From Acidobacteriaceae bacterium (GTDB lineage: Bacteria > Acidobacteriota > Terriglobia > Terriglobales > Acidobacteriaceae), in contig DAIDGW010000209.1 in the NCBI GenBank assembly GCA_027452245.1, positions 23,143 through 87,142 on the forward strand: a stretch of DNA of 64,000 bases, given 5' to 3'. The notes under the pieces are model-generated. The model searched no databases, was not told the DNA's origin, and saw nothing but the letters and a program-made list of their open reading frames with translations. Each line of letters begins with the position of its first letter. Position 1 is the first letter of the stretch. Below are positions 33,265 to 42,828 of this stretch, in pieces. Position numbers and translations under genes: made by a program.

Positions 33265-34806
33265 TCACGGGATGTTTCCAGTTTCCAGCAGGATGGGCTT
33301 AGCACCAATCTGAACGACGCCTCCGCTAACAGGATTGATATTACCGCTGAGGTCCTGATACTGCGTGTATGAAGGGGAGGATGGGACGGTAAAAGTCGAA
33401 GTGGTGCAGGTTCCGCTATTGCAACTTTGCGAAGAGTCCCACACCGCTAATGCCTGATATCCGCCGGAGCGCGTGTAGGAACAGGTCCAGATGCTGCCTG
33501 TGTAGGAGCAGGAACCGCTGGTCGTACCTGAAGTCCATGCTTCAGTTTGTTGATAAGCCACACCCGCCTTGGTTAAGCCGGTGGAATTAACGGCGGTACA
33601 ATTCCCTCCGCTTGGGCACCAGAGAGTGCCATCATCGTCAGGAAGATCCCATGCATACCAGTACATCCGCGCTACACCGAGCGCTTGCTGGATCATCAGG
33701 TAACGTGCCGTAAAACCAGCCTGTTGGTCCGGATCGGTGAGATTGGAAATGCCGGCGTGCGCTCCCCAGCTTCCTTCCGTATCGAAAACCGGCACGCTGA
33801 GATTCATCGCCGTCAGCTTACTTTGCGTATTTTGGAGAACCTGCACCACCTGTTCCGGGCTACTTTGGGCGGGATAGCCGTGGAATGCGACAACGTTAGC
33901 GAAGGAAGCAGCATTCCCGCTAATGCCATTCACCGTAACAGGTAAATACGCGGCCAGTCCGTCGGCCGGGGTCGGCGCACTGCCACTGTCACTGGAGGTC
34001 GTGAAGGCCGGAGTGATGAGCTGCGCACTGGTGTCGATTCCTTTTCCGCCCGCATAGCTGCTCATGGAATTGCAACCAGCATCGCCCTTGATGATGCAGC
34101 GAGCGTCGGCGGCCATGCGAGCCAGTTGTTGCCACGATCCTTGCCATGATGCCGCTATATTAGGCTCATTCCAGACTTCGTAATAGGCAATCTGGCCTTT
34201 GAATTGGGTAACCACGCTGGTAACCCAGTTGATCCAGATTTGATCCGTCCCAGTTCCGTCGGCGTTCAAATCGCTGGGAGGATAGCAATCCGCGGGCGTG
34301 CTCTCATCGGCAGCATAGGTACAGGCGGAGGGCGGCACGGACGTGGAATTCGCGCAGGCGGTATTGCTGCCCCCACACATGCACGAACCGCCGGTGCAGG
34401 CTGCCCACTGTGGAGTGCGCGCGAAATCATAAAGCACGTCGAGATTGGCCGTCCTGGCTTGTTGCACCCGATCGCTCAGTAAGGTCCAGTTGTAAGTGCC
34501 ATTGCCAGTTTCTACTTGCGCCCATGCTGTCTGCGTATCCCAAAGCCGCACACCGGCAATCGGAACATTTATCGACGGATTGGTCGGGAGAGGGGACGAA
34601 ATGTTGTTGACGTGCATGGAGAAAAAAGCTGGTCCTACCGGACCACCCCCGGTTCCGATCACTGTGGGACCGGTCCCATTTGGCCGATGGCCACCTCCAC
34701 TGCCGCCGCAGGAAGCCAGCAACACAGAAGCTAGCAGTGTTGGAACGACACCGAAGTGCAGCCGTCGGCGATTCTTAATGTTCAGCGCGGATTTGGCTCT
34801 GTTCAT
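33265..34806 (-). CDS. Lipoprotein glycoside hydrolase of clan-A type
   Basis: About 513 residues from ATG 34806, chosen because a basic start and LLASVLLASCGG form a clean lipobox; other ATGs lie at 34818 and 34830. After a Gly-rich linker a TIM-barrel follows: VRLWDTQTAWAQVETGNGTYNWTLLSDRVQQAR, then YYEVWNEPNIAASWQG with the likely acid/base Glu, and VPVFDTEGSWG with the likely nucleophile Glu, the spacing of clan GH-A enzymes such as GH39 or GH5. A cysteine-rich insertion (about 150-190) and a Ser/Thr-rich C-terminal beta region are unusual. The substrate is not evident; a plant or microbial polysaccharide is likely. Confidence 0.78.
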   Translation of the reverse strand: MNRAKSALNIKNRRRLHFGVVPTLLASVLLASCGGSGGGHRPNGTGPTVIGTGGGPVGPAFFSMHVNNISSPLPTNPSINVPIAGVRLWDTQTAWAQVETGNGTYNWTLLSDRVQQARTANLDVLYDFARTPQWAACTGGSCMCGGSNTACANSTSVPPSACTYAADESTPADCYPPSDLNADGTGTDQIWINWVTSVVTQFKGQIAYYEVWNEPNIAASWQGSWQQLARMAADARCIIKGDAGCNSMSSYAGGKGIDTSAQLITPAFTTSSDSGSAPTPADGLAAYLPVTVNGISGNAASFANVVAFHGYPAQSSPEQVVQVLQNTQSKLTAMNLSVPVFDTEGSWGAHAGISNLTDPDQQAGFTARYLMIQQALGVARMYWYAWDLPDDDGTLWCPSGGNCTAVNSTGLTKAGVAYQQTEAWTSGTTSGSCSYTGSIWTCSYTRSGGYQALAVWDSSQSCNSGTCTTSTFTVPSSPSYTQYQDLSGNINPVSGGVVQIGAKPILLETGNIP

Positions 34807-35092
34807 GGTGTCTGTCATTCCTAATGTCATTACGTCCGGGGCAATACTTCCATAGCCCTCGCGAATGCGAGTGGCTCTGCTACTCCGGTTACAAAAATGC
34901 GTGGGTCGATGCGCGGCCCATATTTCGCCGCGATCTGGCACAAACGCTGATCGCCCACAACCTCCCGAAACAAAGAGTGCTTATGATGGAGACGCTTTAC
35001 TCAACCCGACTTTAGAAGAGATGTTGCGCAGGATTGTTTCTAATCTTAACAGATAGAATACGGGCAGACTGAGTTGCTTTGGGCATTGGCGG

Positions 35093-35980
35093 TTATCGAT
35101 CCACGCACCTAATGGTAAGAACGGGACAGCAAGCTTCAACCGCAATTTTGTAGGCATGCGGCCAATTGTGAGGCTTGCGCAAGGTGTGAAACGATCGCAA
35201 CCCCAGAACGATCAGACCGACACGGCCCTGTTCCGCAAGTTCGAGGATTGTATCGTCTATACGACCGAGTTGAGTTCGGAAGGTCCAGTTGTGCGGGAGT
35301 TCGCCGCCAGCGGATTCGCGCAGGTGATCTTCAAAGTCACGCTCCTGCTGGTCGGTGGTCATGAGCGCAGGTTGATCGACGATATGAACGATGGTGAGAC
35401 GGGCGTCATGTTGCAGCGCAAGGGAAACAGTATAGGCCGCAGCGCAGGCGGATTCGGGAGACAGATCGGTGGGATAGAGAATGTGTGTAAGCTTCGCATT
35501 CGCCGGTGGCATTTCCGGAGCGTCCGGGCCAACCGTGACTACCGGGCAAATGGAATGATGAAAGACGGCTTCGGCGACGGAGCCAAATGCGATTTTGCTC
35601 AGACCGGACCGCCCATGCGTCCCAACTACGGTCAGATCGATGTCATTTTCTTCGATGAACGCCTCCAGAGTCTTCCAGACCTCGCCATTTTTTTTAACAA
35701 CCGCGTGGTGCTCAATGCCGGAGAGTGCGCCTGATTCAGCAAGGAAGGTTTCCAAGTTCTGGATGTCGTGTGAGACAACCTCCTCGGCCATGGCAGTCGC
35801 GTCAGGCCCGGCCATTTTGAAGCCGAGCGCTGAGACAACATTCACCATATAGAACTTCGCCCCATAGCTTCGCGCGATGGTTACGGCGTACCGAAGAGCT
35901 TTTTGCGAGGACTCGGAGAAATCAATAGCGACCAGGACCTTGCGAAACTGGACCTTCGCCGAAACTACTGTCGACGCCAT
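35093..35980 (-). CDS. Tandem universal stress protein (UspA family)
   Basis: A 295-residue protein with two Usp domains. The first (about 12-150) has KVLVAIDFSESSQKALRYAVTIA and the full nucleotide loop GTHGRSGLSKIAFGSVAEAVF (G-x2-G-x9-G-S), so it probably binds ATP. The second (about 165-293) has HILYPTDLSPESACAAAYTVSLA, but its loop GLRSFHTLRKPHNW is degenerate and probably does not. Such tandem Usps are typical of hypoxia and stress regulons. The ATG at 35980 has AAGGA just upstream. The gene is divergent from transketolase, with a GTGA-N6-TCAC site about 97 bases upstream (36077). Confidence 0.9.
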   Translation of the reverse strand: MASTVVSAKVQFRKVLVAIDFSESSQKALRYAVTIARSYGAKFYMVNVVSALGFKMAGPDATAMAEEVVSHDIQNLETFLAESGALSGIEHHAVVKKNGEVWKTLEAFIEENDIDLTVVGTHGRSGLSKIAFGSVAEAVFHHSICPVVTVGPDAPEMPPANAKLTHILYPTDLSPESACAAAYTVSLALQHDARLTIVHIVDQPALMTTDQQERDFEDHLRESAGGELPHNWTFRTQLGRIDDTILELAEQGRVGLIVLGLRSFHTLRKPHNWPHAYKIAVEACCPVLTIRCVDR

Positions 35981-36076
35981 ATTCCTTCACCCTCGTCTTG
36001 CGACATTCTGCTCAAGCCCTGCAGGCTCAAGGCATTCCCGTACACCACAGGATTGCAGGCGCTATAGTGAGCCGCC

Positions 36077-36090
36077 GTGATGAGAGTCAC
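36077..36090. promoter_or_regulatory. Crp/Fnr-type site GTGA-TGAGAG-TCAC upstream of UspA
   Basis: Perfect half-sites in the divergent region, 97 bases upstream of the Usp start. Confidence 0.6.
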
Positions 36091-36163
36091 AACAGGTTCG
36101 AATCAACGCAGCAGTTGTTATGAGCCATGAGGTTAGCTCCTGTGCGTTTGATCACCAGAGGTG

Positions 36164-36177
36164 GTGAACCTGATCAC
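36164..36177. promoter_or_regulatory. Crp/Fnr-type site GTGA-ACCTGA-TCAC upstream of transketolase
   Basis: Arms extend by one base each side (GGTGA/TCACC). The site is 91 bases before the transketolase ATG at 36268. With the site at 36077 it gives each divergent gene its own candidate site. Confidence 0.6.
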
Positions 36178-36267
36178 CGAAGAATTCCCGCCATGTGCAA
36201 GATCATTCCAAGGGGGTTTCGCGCGCACATGCGCTGGGGTGCGTGCTCAGCTTTCGGAGGATAACCT

Positions 36268-38307
36268 ATGCCGATCATCGATTCTGGAACTGGGAAAATC
36301 GCGCGTGAGTATTCAATCGAGGAACTGGTTCAGTCCGCGAATCTAATGCGCGGCTACGATCTCGTGGCTCTGTGTGCGGCGGGATCGGGCCATGCGGGCG
36401 GAACGCTTTCAATCATGGATGTTACGGCTGCTTTGTACTTGAAAGTCACGAAACATGATCCGAAAAACCCCAACTGGTCGGAGCGCGACCGAATCATCTG
36501 GTCGGGCGGTCACAAAGCACCGAGCCTTTATCTAGGCTTGGCCTTCGCCGGTTTTTGCGACGTCAAAGATCTTGCTCTGTTGCGGAAACTGGGGTCTCCA
36601 TTCCAGGGACATCCGCATTGGTTGAAGCTAGCGGGCGTAGAAGTCTCAACCGGATCACTGGGCCAAGGATTGAGCATAGCAGTAGGTGTGGCTCTGGCAG
36701 GCAAATTGAATGGCAAAGACTATCGAACGTTCTGCATCATGGGCGATGGAGAGCAGCAAGAAGGAGAAATCTGGGAAGCGGCAATGGAAGCTGCGCATTA
36801 CAAATTGGAGAACTTGGTTGGCATCGTCGACTGCAATCGGCTGCAGATTGATGGCGCGGTCGCTGATGTAATGAACATCGATCCGCTAGAAGAGAAGTAT
36901 CGAAGCTTTGGATGGGACGTAGTTCGCATTGATGGTCACAATATGGAACGAATCGTCAAAGCCTTGTCGTCGGATCGACGCGGAACCGGGATGCCGTTGG
37001 TGATCCTGGCAGACACGGTCAAGGGTAAGGGTGTCAGCTTCATGGAAAATGTAGCGGGCTGGCACGGGAAAGCCCCTAACTATGAGGAAATGATCAAAGG
37101 GCTGGCGGAACTGGGACTGACGGACAAGATTCCGTATGCCAGCCTGCTGGAGGATGCGGCGAGGTTCCAGCAAAGGGCGACGCGGGCGCTCAATGAAAAG
37201 ATGCCGCACTTCAGCCGGGATTACTGGTGGAACAGCCAGACTGTCATGCAGGCGGCGATGGAACCCACGCGCAAAGGATTCGGACAATCACTGGCACAAC
37301 ATGGTGACGACGAGCGGATCGTGTGTTTGGGCCTGGATATTTCGGGATCGATCACCATCAGCGATTTCTATGCCGGCAAGCCGGGACGCAAGAAGCGGTG
37401 GATCAGCATGGGGATTGCAGAGCAGTCGGCGACTGCGGCGGCGGCAGGACTGGCGAAGGAAGGAAAAATTCCAGTTTTTGGGACGTATGCCACGTTTGCG
37501 GCGGCGCGAAATCTCGACCAGATACGGACGTCGATCTGCTACGGCAATTTCAATGTGCTGATCGCGGGGGCGCACGGAGGCGTTTCGGTCGGCCCCGATG
37601 GTGCTACCCATCAGGCGCTGGAAGATCTGTTCCCGATGTGCGGACTGCCGAACATGTCCGTAGTAGTTCCCTGCGATTCGATTGAAACCAAGAAGGCGAC
37701 CAGCTACTTACTGCTCGAGCATCAGGGGCCGAAGTACCTACGTTTTGCACGTGAGGCCACTCCTGTGGTCACGAAGGAGAACACTCCGTTCGTTTTTGGC
37801 CAAGCAAATGTCACTCGCTTCCGGCGGACTGCGAAAGAATTCCGGGACGCGTTTGAAACTTGTCTTGCCAGGGACTACAGGAATGAATCGGAAGAATTGA
37901 CGATCATTGCGTGCGGACCCATGGTCCCGGAGGCGATGCGAGCAGCCTACATTCTGAATCAGGATTTCGGTTGGGAAGCGCGTGTCATCAACATGCATAC
38001 GTTAAAGCCGATCGACGAAGATTCTGTAATCCGGGCCGCAAAAGAGACAGGAGTTATCGTAACGGCCGAAGAACATCAGATTGGGGCGTTGGCGTGGCGT
38101 GTGAGCGGAATCATCACGGCATCACCGGAGCTATATGATAGCCGTGTTATCACGGGAGCCGTCGGCGTGAATGACCGCTTTGGTGAGTCTGGGGCGCCAT
38201 GGGAACTAATACGCGAATTCGAGGTCAGTGCAGAACACATCGCGAAGAAGGCAGTGGCACTCATGGCAGTCCGTCTCCCAGAAATCGTGCACGAACTACA
38301 TTGCTAG
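36268..38307 (+). CDS. tkt: Transketolase
   Basis: A 679-residue thiamine-diphosphate enzyme moving two-carbon units in the pentose phosphate pathway. The N-terminal half has GSGHAGGTLSIMDVTAALY, WSGGHKAPSLYLGLA, STGSLGQGLSIAVGVAL and the ThDP/Mg motif MGDGEQQEGEIWEA followed by DCNRLQIDG. The pyrimidine half has SMGIAEQSATAAAAGLA and FATYATFAAARNLDQIR, with the C-terminal domain after about 545. The order resembles a fusion of the split archaeal-type subunits. ATG 36268 has GGAGG eight bases upstream. A Crp/Fnr-type site at 36164 suggests stress or redox control of carbon flow. Confidence 0.93.
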   Translation: MPIIDSGTGKIAREYSIEELVQSANLMRGYDLVALCAAGSGHAGGTLSIMDVTAALYLKVTKHDPKNPNWSERDRIIWSGGHKAPSLYLGLAFAGFCDVKDLALLRKLGSPFQGHPHWLKLAGVEVSTGSLGQGLSIAVGVALAGKLNGKDYRTFCIMGDGEQQEGEIWEAAMEAAHYKLENLVGIVDCNRLQIDGAVADVMNIDPLEEKYRSFGWDVVRIDGHNMERIVKALSSDRRGTGMPLVILADTVKGKGVSFMENVAGWHGKAPNYEEMIKGLAELGLTDKIPYASLLEDAARFQQRATRALNEKMPHFSRDYWWNSQTVMQAAMEPTRKGFGQSLAQHGDDERIVCLGLDISGSITISDFYAGKPGRKKRWISMGIAEQSATAAAAGLAKEGKIPVFGTYATFAAARNLDQIRTSICYGNFNVLIAGAHGGVSVGPDGATHQALEDLFPMCGLPNMSVVVPCDSIETKKATSYLLLEHQGPKYLRFAREATPVVTKENTPFVFGQANVTRFRRTAKEFRDAFETCLARDYRNESEELTIIACGPMVPEAMRAAYILNQDFGWEARVINMHTLKPIDEDSVIRAAKETGVIVTAEEHQIGALAWRVSGIITASPELYDSRVITGAVGVNDRFGESGAPWELIREFEVSAEHIAKKAVALMAVRLPEIVHELHC

Positions 38308-38621
38308 AGCGCCGTGATTTTACACTCTACAGGAAAGAACGCAGCAGGAAGTTTTAGGGTTTATGGGTATGTACCCGGAGTACAACCTCCGTGCTGAAAT
38401 TCACAACTTTTTGCTTGGTGGAATACAGCGTTTCTGGTAGCTTATGCAAAGTTTGAAGCGGTTACGTTTTGTTTCAAGTTTTTGGTTTCATAGTATCGCG
38501 GTCTCTGCACGGAGTTCGCGAACTAAGTTAAACACCTTACCTCTACGTGCCCGCTCGCGCGTCAAGGTAGTTGCAGCAGTCCTGCAGTCGCAAGCCCAAT
38601 AACTTTTCGGAGAGCTTAATA
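38308..38621. other. Intergenic region after transketolase
   Basis: About 315 bases. Two small dyads are seen: GGGTA-TG-TACCC (38365-38376) and a CGGAG/CTCCG hairpin (38376-38391), neither with a T-run. A T-rich stretch (38465-38495) precedes the next gene and may contain its promoter. No riboswitch or small gene that I recognise. Confidence 0.45.
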
Positions 38622-39935
38622 ATGGTCAAGAATTCCCTACTCGTGGTGTGTCTACTCGCGGCCACCAGCACCGCTTTTGCCACAGTCAATGTATCGAGTC
38701 CGGCCAACGGCTCAACCATTCAGGGGCCAGTACCTTATAAAGCCACCGCGACATCCACCACCTGTTCCAAGGGCGTCGGTTCCATGGGCATTTACACGGC
38801 ACCCGGAGTCTTGGCGTATGTGGTAAACGGCGCCAGCCTGAACACCAGCCTGAACCTAAACCCGGGAACCTATAATACGACCGTCGAAGAGTGGGATAAC
38901 TGCGGAGGAGCCACCACAGCTGGGGTCAAGATTACGGTAACGACTGGATCAGGCGGCTCCGGTGTGGTCGTCACTTCTCCGGCTAATAACAGCACGGTTG
39001 GTTCACCGGTGCAGTACGCGGCGACAGCAACTACGACCTGCTCAAAGGGCGTCGGCTCGATGGGCATCTATACGGCCCCCGGACAGCTGGCTTACGTATC
39101 GCAAGGAGCGACGCTGAACACCAGCCTGACGCTCGCCAATGGAACCTACCATACGACTGTTGAGGAATGGGATAACTGCGGAGGGGCGGCTACAACACCC
39201 ATCACCATTACAGTTTCAGGTGGAAGTTCCGGCGGCAGTACATTCACCGAACTGCAGCACAGCGGCGGCTGGGGCCAGTATGGTCAAGGTCCTCCGAACT
39301 TCATAGACTGCTCGCCTTCGCCATGCGATGGCATCACTTTCTGGATGACGCAGAACATCAAATCGCCGTCCATGTCGGGAGAGGCTTCGGAATTCTACGT
39401 GGGGGGCACGGCCGTTTATTCGGATGCGCTGTTTAACAACCACCTGATTGGCGACCTGTCGTCACAGGGCTTGCCCGATAAGAATCACACACTCGTACCG
39501 ACGCTGCACAACTTTACCTATGACGTTTACTTCTACGGAAGCAGTTTGAATTTGTCTCAAGCAGTGGAATTCGACATCAATCAATTCTTCAACAACCAGG
39601 GATTCATATGGGGTCACGAGTGCAGGATCGCTGGTGGTAATGAATGGGACATCTGGGACAACGTGACGGCGCACTGGATCCCGACAGGCATTCCCTGCTA
39701 TCCGAACAGCAACCAATGGAACCACTTGACGATTAAAGTGCAGCGGACCTCAAGCAACCAGCTGTACTACCAATCGATCACGCTGAACGGAACCACCTAC
39801 AACGTGAACCAGACCTACGCACCGGGGTCGACACCGGGGTGGTATGGCGTCACGATTAACTACCAGCAGGACGGCAATTCCAAGCAGCAGCCCTACACGG
39901 TTTACCTGGACGAGTTGAGCTTCACCTATCAGTGA
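38622..39935 (+). CDS. Secreted protein with duplicated Ig-like domain and lectin-like C-terminus
   Basis: About 437 residues. I chose ATG 38622 because it starts a clear signal peptide (MVKNSLLVVCLLAATSTAFA) with CGGAGAG upstream. Two tandem units of about 85 residues (21-107 and 115-199) share SSPANGST/TSPANNST, TTCSKGVGSMGIYTAPG, NTSL and TTVEEWDNCGGA; each keeps two cysteines. A Gly/Ser linker leads to a beta-rich domain of about 215 residues (ELQHSGGWGQYGQGPPNF onward) with paired cysteines, of jelly-roll or lectin appearance. It is probably secreted or surface-bound; the ligand is unknown. A strong terminator follows. Confidence 0.8.
   Translation: MVKNSLLVVCLLAATSTAFATVNVSSPANGSTIQGPVPYKATATSTTCSKGVGSMGIYTAPGVLAYVVNGASLNTSLNLNPGTYNTTVEEWDNCGGATTAGVKITVTTGSGGSGVVVTSPANNSTVGSPVQYAATATTTCSKGVGSMGIYTAPGQLAYVSQGATLNTSLTLANGTYHTTVEEWDNCGGAATTPITITVSGGSSGGSTFTELQHSGGWGQYGQGPPNFIDCSPSPCDGITFWMTQNIKSPSMSGEASEFYVGGTAVYSDALFNNHLIGDLSSQGLPDKNHTLVPTLHNFTYDVYFYGSSLNLSQAVEFDINQFFNNQGFIWGHECRIAGGNEWDIWDNVTAHWIPTGIPCYPNSNQWNHLTIKVQRTSSNQLYYQSITLNGTTYNVNQTYAPGSTPGWYGVTINYQQDGNSKQQPYTVYLDELSFTYQ
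38685..39215 (+). repeat. Tandem duplication inside the secreted-protein gene
   Basis: Two in-frame units (about 38685-38942 and 38964-39215) encode near-identical domains. DNA similarity is high in the CSKGVGSMGIYTAPG and EEWDNCGG parts, which suggests a fairly recent duplication or strong selection. Confidence 0.8.
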
Positions 39936-39959
39936 GGAGCTCAAGAGTTAGGGCAACGT

Positions 39960-39990
39960 GAGGGGTGCGAAAACGCACCCCTCTTTTTTT
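39960..39990 (+). terminator. Strong rho-independent terminator
   Basis: GAGGGGTGCG and CGCACCCCTC form a perfect ten-base stem with an AAAA loop, followed by seven T. It lies 24 bases after the 39935 stop and could also work, less well, for the convergent gene. Confidence 0.93.
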
Positions 39991-40052
39991 GTGAACAAAA
40001 CATGGGCAGAACCTTCGTCCCTAAAACTCCTTGGTAAGTCGGCTATATCTAG

Positions 40053-41558
40053 CTATTCGTCGCGGCGATGGCGGAGCCGATAAGCCCGGATCAGCAAGGA
40101 AATCGCCAGCCACGCTCCGACAGCAGCTACTGGATACTCGAGGATTCGCGGCCAGAGTACGATCACGACCGTAACCAGCAAAAGGAAACACGCGACTCCG
40201 AACATAATCTTGGCTTCAGCCGGTCCCAAGGTACGGTGGTTGGTGATGGCAGCACCAACTGCATTGCCGATACGGATGACGCCGGTAGCGGCTCGGCCGG
40301 CACTTCCCTTCCCGGCTCTTTGCCGGCTGGCTGTTTCGGGCTGAGGCGAGGCTGGTTGGACGCGCCGTTTTTCTTTCAGAATGATCTCTGTGGAACGAGT
40401 CAGATCGTTGAGAAACATCTGCTCCATTTCTTGGGAAAAACCTTCATCTTCGGCAACGACATCCAGTTCCCAATTGCCAATCCAACTGGATAGGTTGAGG
40501 TTGGTAGAACCGATACGCGACCATCGGCCATCGGCCACGGCTGTTTTGGCGTGCATCATCGGACCGTTCCACTCGAAGATGCGCACGCCGGACTCCAGTA
40601 AACCGCGGAACCCGGATCGCGAGATGGCGCGAATACCCGGAACATCGCTGGCCATGGGCACCAGCAGACGCACATCGACACCGTCGAGGGCTGCGGACTT
40701 GAGCGCTTCGACGTAGGGCGTCGTTCCGACAAAGTAAGCGTCTGCCAGCCAGATCGAACGGCGCGCAATGGCAGCGACAAGCTGATCGAGCCGGTATAAA
40801 CCTGCTATGTTGGGCATGCTGGGTACAACTCGCAAAGCAACCTCGCCCTTTTCGGAGACCGGATCGTGGGCGAGAACCTCTTCTGGCGGAATCGGCGCCC
40901 CCAGCGTGGCCCACATCGCTGCGAATGCTTGCTCGACATCCAGAACAGCAGGACCTTCGATTCCGACACCGGTGTCGCGCCAAGGTTCGATGCCACGGGC
41001 AGGATTGCCCGCCCAATGCTTATCAACACAAAGCCCAGTGACGAACGCGATCCGGCTATCAACCGAGAGCATTTTGCGATGATCGCGGCTTAACCAACTG
41101 AATGGACTATCGATGCGGGGTGGGTTGAAGCAGCGAACCTCTATCCCTTGATGACGAAGCGCGTCCCAGAATCCATGCCACGACCCGGAAAGCGATCCGA
41201 ACCAGTCATAGATGAGGCGCACGCACACACCCTCGCGGGCTTTGGCGGAAAGAGCAGCCGCAAATTCGTGACCTATTTCGTCGGCCCGGATTATGTAATT
41301 TTCAAAATGAATTCGAGTCTTGGCCGAATGAATGGCTTCGAGCCATGCGGGATAGTTCTCGGTGGAATCGCGTAGCAGACGGACTTTGTTTCCGGAAACG
41401 AGTGGGGCTCCCGCTGTCCGGGAAAAAGCCTGATCGGCAAACGTCCGAAGATGTGAAATTACTTTGCCATCTTGCGGGTTGTAATTTGACGCCGAAGACG
41501 TACTCATAATTGGGATCGAGTGAACGATCAAAGTGGCCACCGAAGAGCGACAAACCAT
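40053..41558 (-). CDS. Phospholipase D-family protein, cardiolipin synthase-like
   Basis: A 501-residue protein with two HKD motifs, [16 protein letters not shown] and [21 protein letters not shown] (HxKx4D each), the catalytic pair of PLD enzymes. Bacterial members join two phosphatidylglycerols into cardiolipin. In contrast to classic Cls, no N-terminal TM helices are present; instead a basic linker and two C-terminal TM helices (about 440-490) anchor it, so the topology is inverted relative to ClsA. The ATG at 41558 follows GGAG closely; ATG 41507 is an alternative. Confidence 0.85.
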   Translation of the reverse strand: MVCRSSVATLIVHSIPIMSTSSASNYNPQDGKVISHLRTFADQAFSRTAGAPLVSGNKVRLLRDSTENYPAWLEAIHSAKTRIHFENYIIRADEIGHEFAAALSAKAREGVCVRLIYDWFGSLSGSWHGFWDALRHQGIEVRCFNPPRIDSPFSWLSRDHRKMLSVDSRIAFVTGLCVDKHWAGNPARGIEPWRDTGVGIEGPAVLDVEQAFAAMWATLGAPIPPEEVLAHDPVSEKGEVALRVVPSMPNIAGLYRLDQLVAAIARRSIWLADAYFVGTTPYVEALKSAALDGVDVRLLVPMASDVPGIRAISRSGFRGLLESGVRIFEWNGPMMHAKTAVADGRWSRIGSTNLNLSSWIGNWELDVVAEDEGFSQEMEQMFLNDLTRSTEIILKEKRRVQPASPQPETASRQRAGKGSAGRAATGVIRIGNAVGAAITNHRTLGPAEAKIMFGVACFLLLVTVVIVLWPRILEYPVAAVGAWLAISLLIRAYRLRHRRDE

Positions 41559-41649
41559 TCTCCGCTAAAGATTAGCGAATTAGATAGAAGGTGGGAAGGA
41601 CGGCGTCGATCGCTCCGTTGTGGACTCGCATCGATCGTGAGGACAAGTC

Positions 41650-42828
41650 TTACACGGCTATGGTTACGGAGGTTTCCGTCCTTGTCACTGGACGATAAAG
41701 CGTATCGCGTTCGATCGGTTCCCGTCCAGCGGAACGGATCAGGCGTTCCAGTTCCTGGCGGCGCATGCCTTGCGGCGTAGTCGCTCCGGCATCGTGATAG
41801 ATCTTCTCTTCGATAACGGTGCCGTCCATATCGTCGGCTCCAAAACGGAGAGATATCTGAGCAATTTTCGGCGTCATCATCTGCCAGTAAGATTTGATAT
41901 GCGGGAAGTTGTCCAGAACGAGGCGGCCGACCGCGATTTGCTTAATGTCTAACATGCCGCTGGTCTTCGGAAGATGTTGCAGCGGTGTGTTATCCGGATG
42001 AAATGCCAAAGGGATGAAGGTTTGGAATCCGCCGGTTTCGTCCTGTAGTTCGCGGAGTTTCAGCAGATGGTCAACGCGATCTTCGTCATTTTCGACATGG
42101 CCGTAAAGCATGGTCGCGTTGGACTTCAGGCCAATCTGATGCGCCAACTTCGCCGTTTCCAGCCATTGATCGCCGTCGATCTTATGGTCGCAGATAATGT
42201 GCCGGACGCGGTCAGCAAAAATCTCGGCACCGCCTCCCGGCAGCGAATCGACTCCCGCAGCCTTTAACTGCTCGAGCGTTTGCTTGATTGACAGCTTGGC
42301 TCTTCGAGCCAAGTAGGCAACTTCCACCATCGTAAATGCCTTGAGGTGAACCCGCGGAAAGCGCTGCTTCAGGCCCGAACAGAGGTCGAGAAAATATTGG
42401 AACGGCAGATCCGGGTGCAAACCGCCGACGATGTGAAACTCCGTAACCGCTTCGGAATATCCCGAAGCCGCGGTTTCGAACGCCTCTTCCAGCGCCATGG
42501 TATAGGCACCGGCCGTGTCTTTTTTACGTCCAAAGGCACAGAGCCGACAGGCAGCTACGCATACATTCGTCGGATTAATATGACGGTTGACGTTGAAGTA
42601 CGTTATGTCTCCATGCAAGCGCTCGCGAACGTGGTTCGCCAGCCAGCCCACAGCGAGGATGTCGCCAGTTTCATAAAGAGATAGCGCATCAGCGTCGGTC
42701 AAGCGGGTTCCCGTCATTACCTTTTCGTAAATCGGCCGGAGCCGCCGATCCTCCGTTTGGAAGGCGTGGGGTTGAGTTGCATGCGTCATCGAAGACATTT
42801 GTTCGATGATATCGCAGACCCCACGCAT
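41650..42828 (-). CDS. mqnE: Aminofutalosine synthase (radical SAM)
   Basis: About 392 residues. YFNVNRHINPTNVCVAACRLCAFGRKK has the CxxxCxxC cluster motif and the flanking pattern of MqnE, which joins 3-enolpyruvylbenzoate to SAM-derived adenosine in the futalosine route to menaquinone. EFHIVGGLHPDLPFQYFLDL and SLPGGGAEIFADRVR are further family segments. MqnC, its close relative, is the alternative. The start is uncertain (GTG 42867, ATG 42828, 42798 or 42789); the conserved part begins near residue 40 in any case. Other mqn genes are not in the window. Confidence 0.88.
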   Translation of the reverse strand: MRGVCDIIEQMSSMTHATQPHAFQTEDRRLRPIYEKVMTGTRLTDADALSLYETGDILAVGWLANHVRERLHGDITYFNVNRHINPTNVCVAACRLCAFGRKKDTAGAYTMALEEAFETAASGYSEAVTEFHIVGGLHPDLPFQYFLDLCSGLKQRFPRVHLKAFTMVEVAYLARRAKLSIKQTLEQLKAAGVDSLPGGGAEIFADRVRHIICDHKIDGDQWLETAKLAHQIGLKSNATMLYGHVENDEDRVDHLLKLRELQDETGGFQTFIPLAFHPDNTPLQHLPKTSGMLDIKQIAVGRLVLDNFPHIKSYWQMMTPKIAQISLRFGADDMDGTVIEEKIYHDAGATTPQGMRRQELERLIRSAGREPIERDTLYRPVTRTETSVTIAV

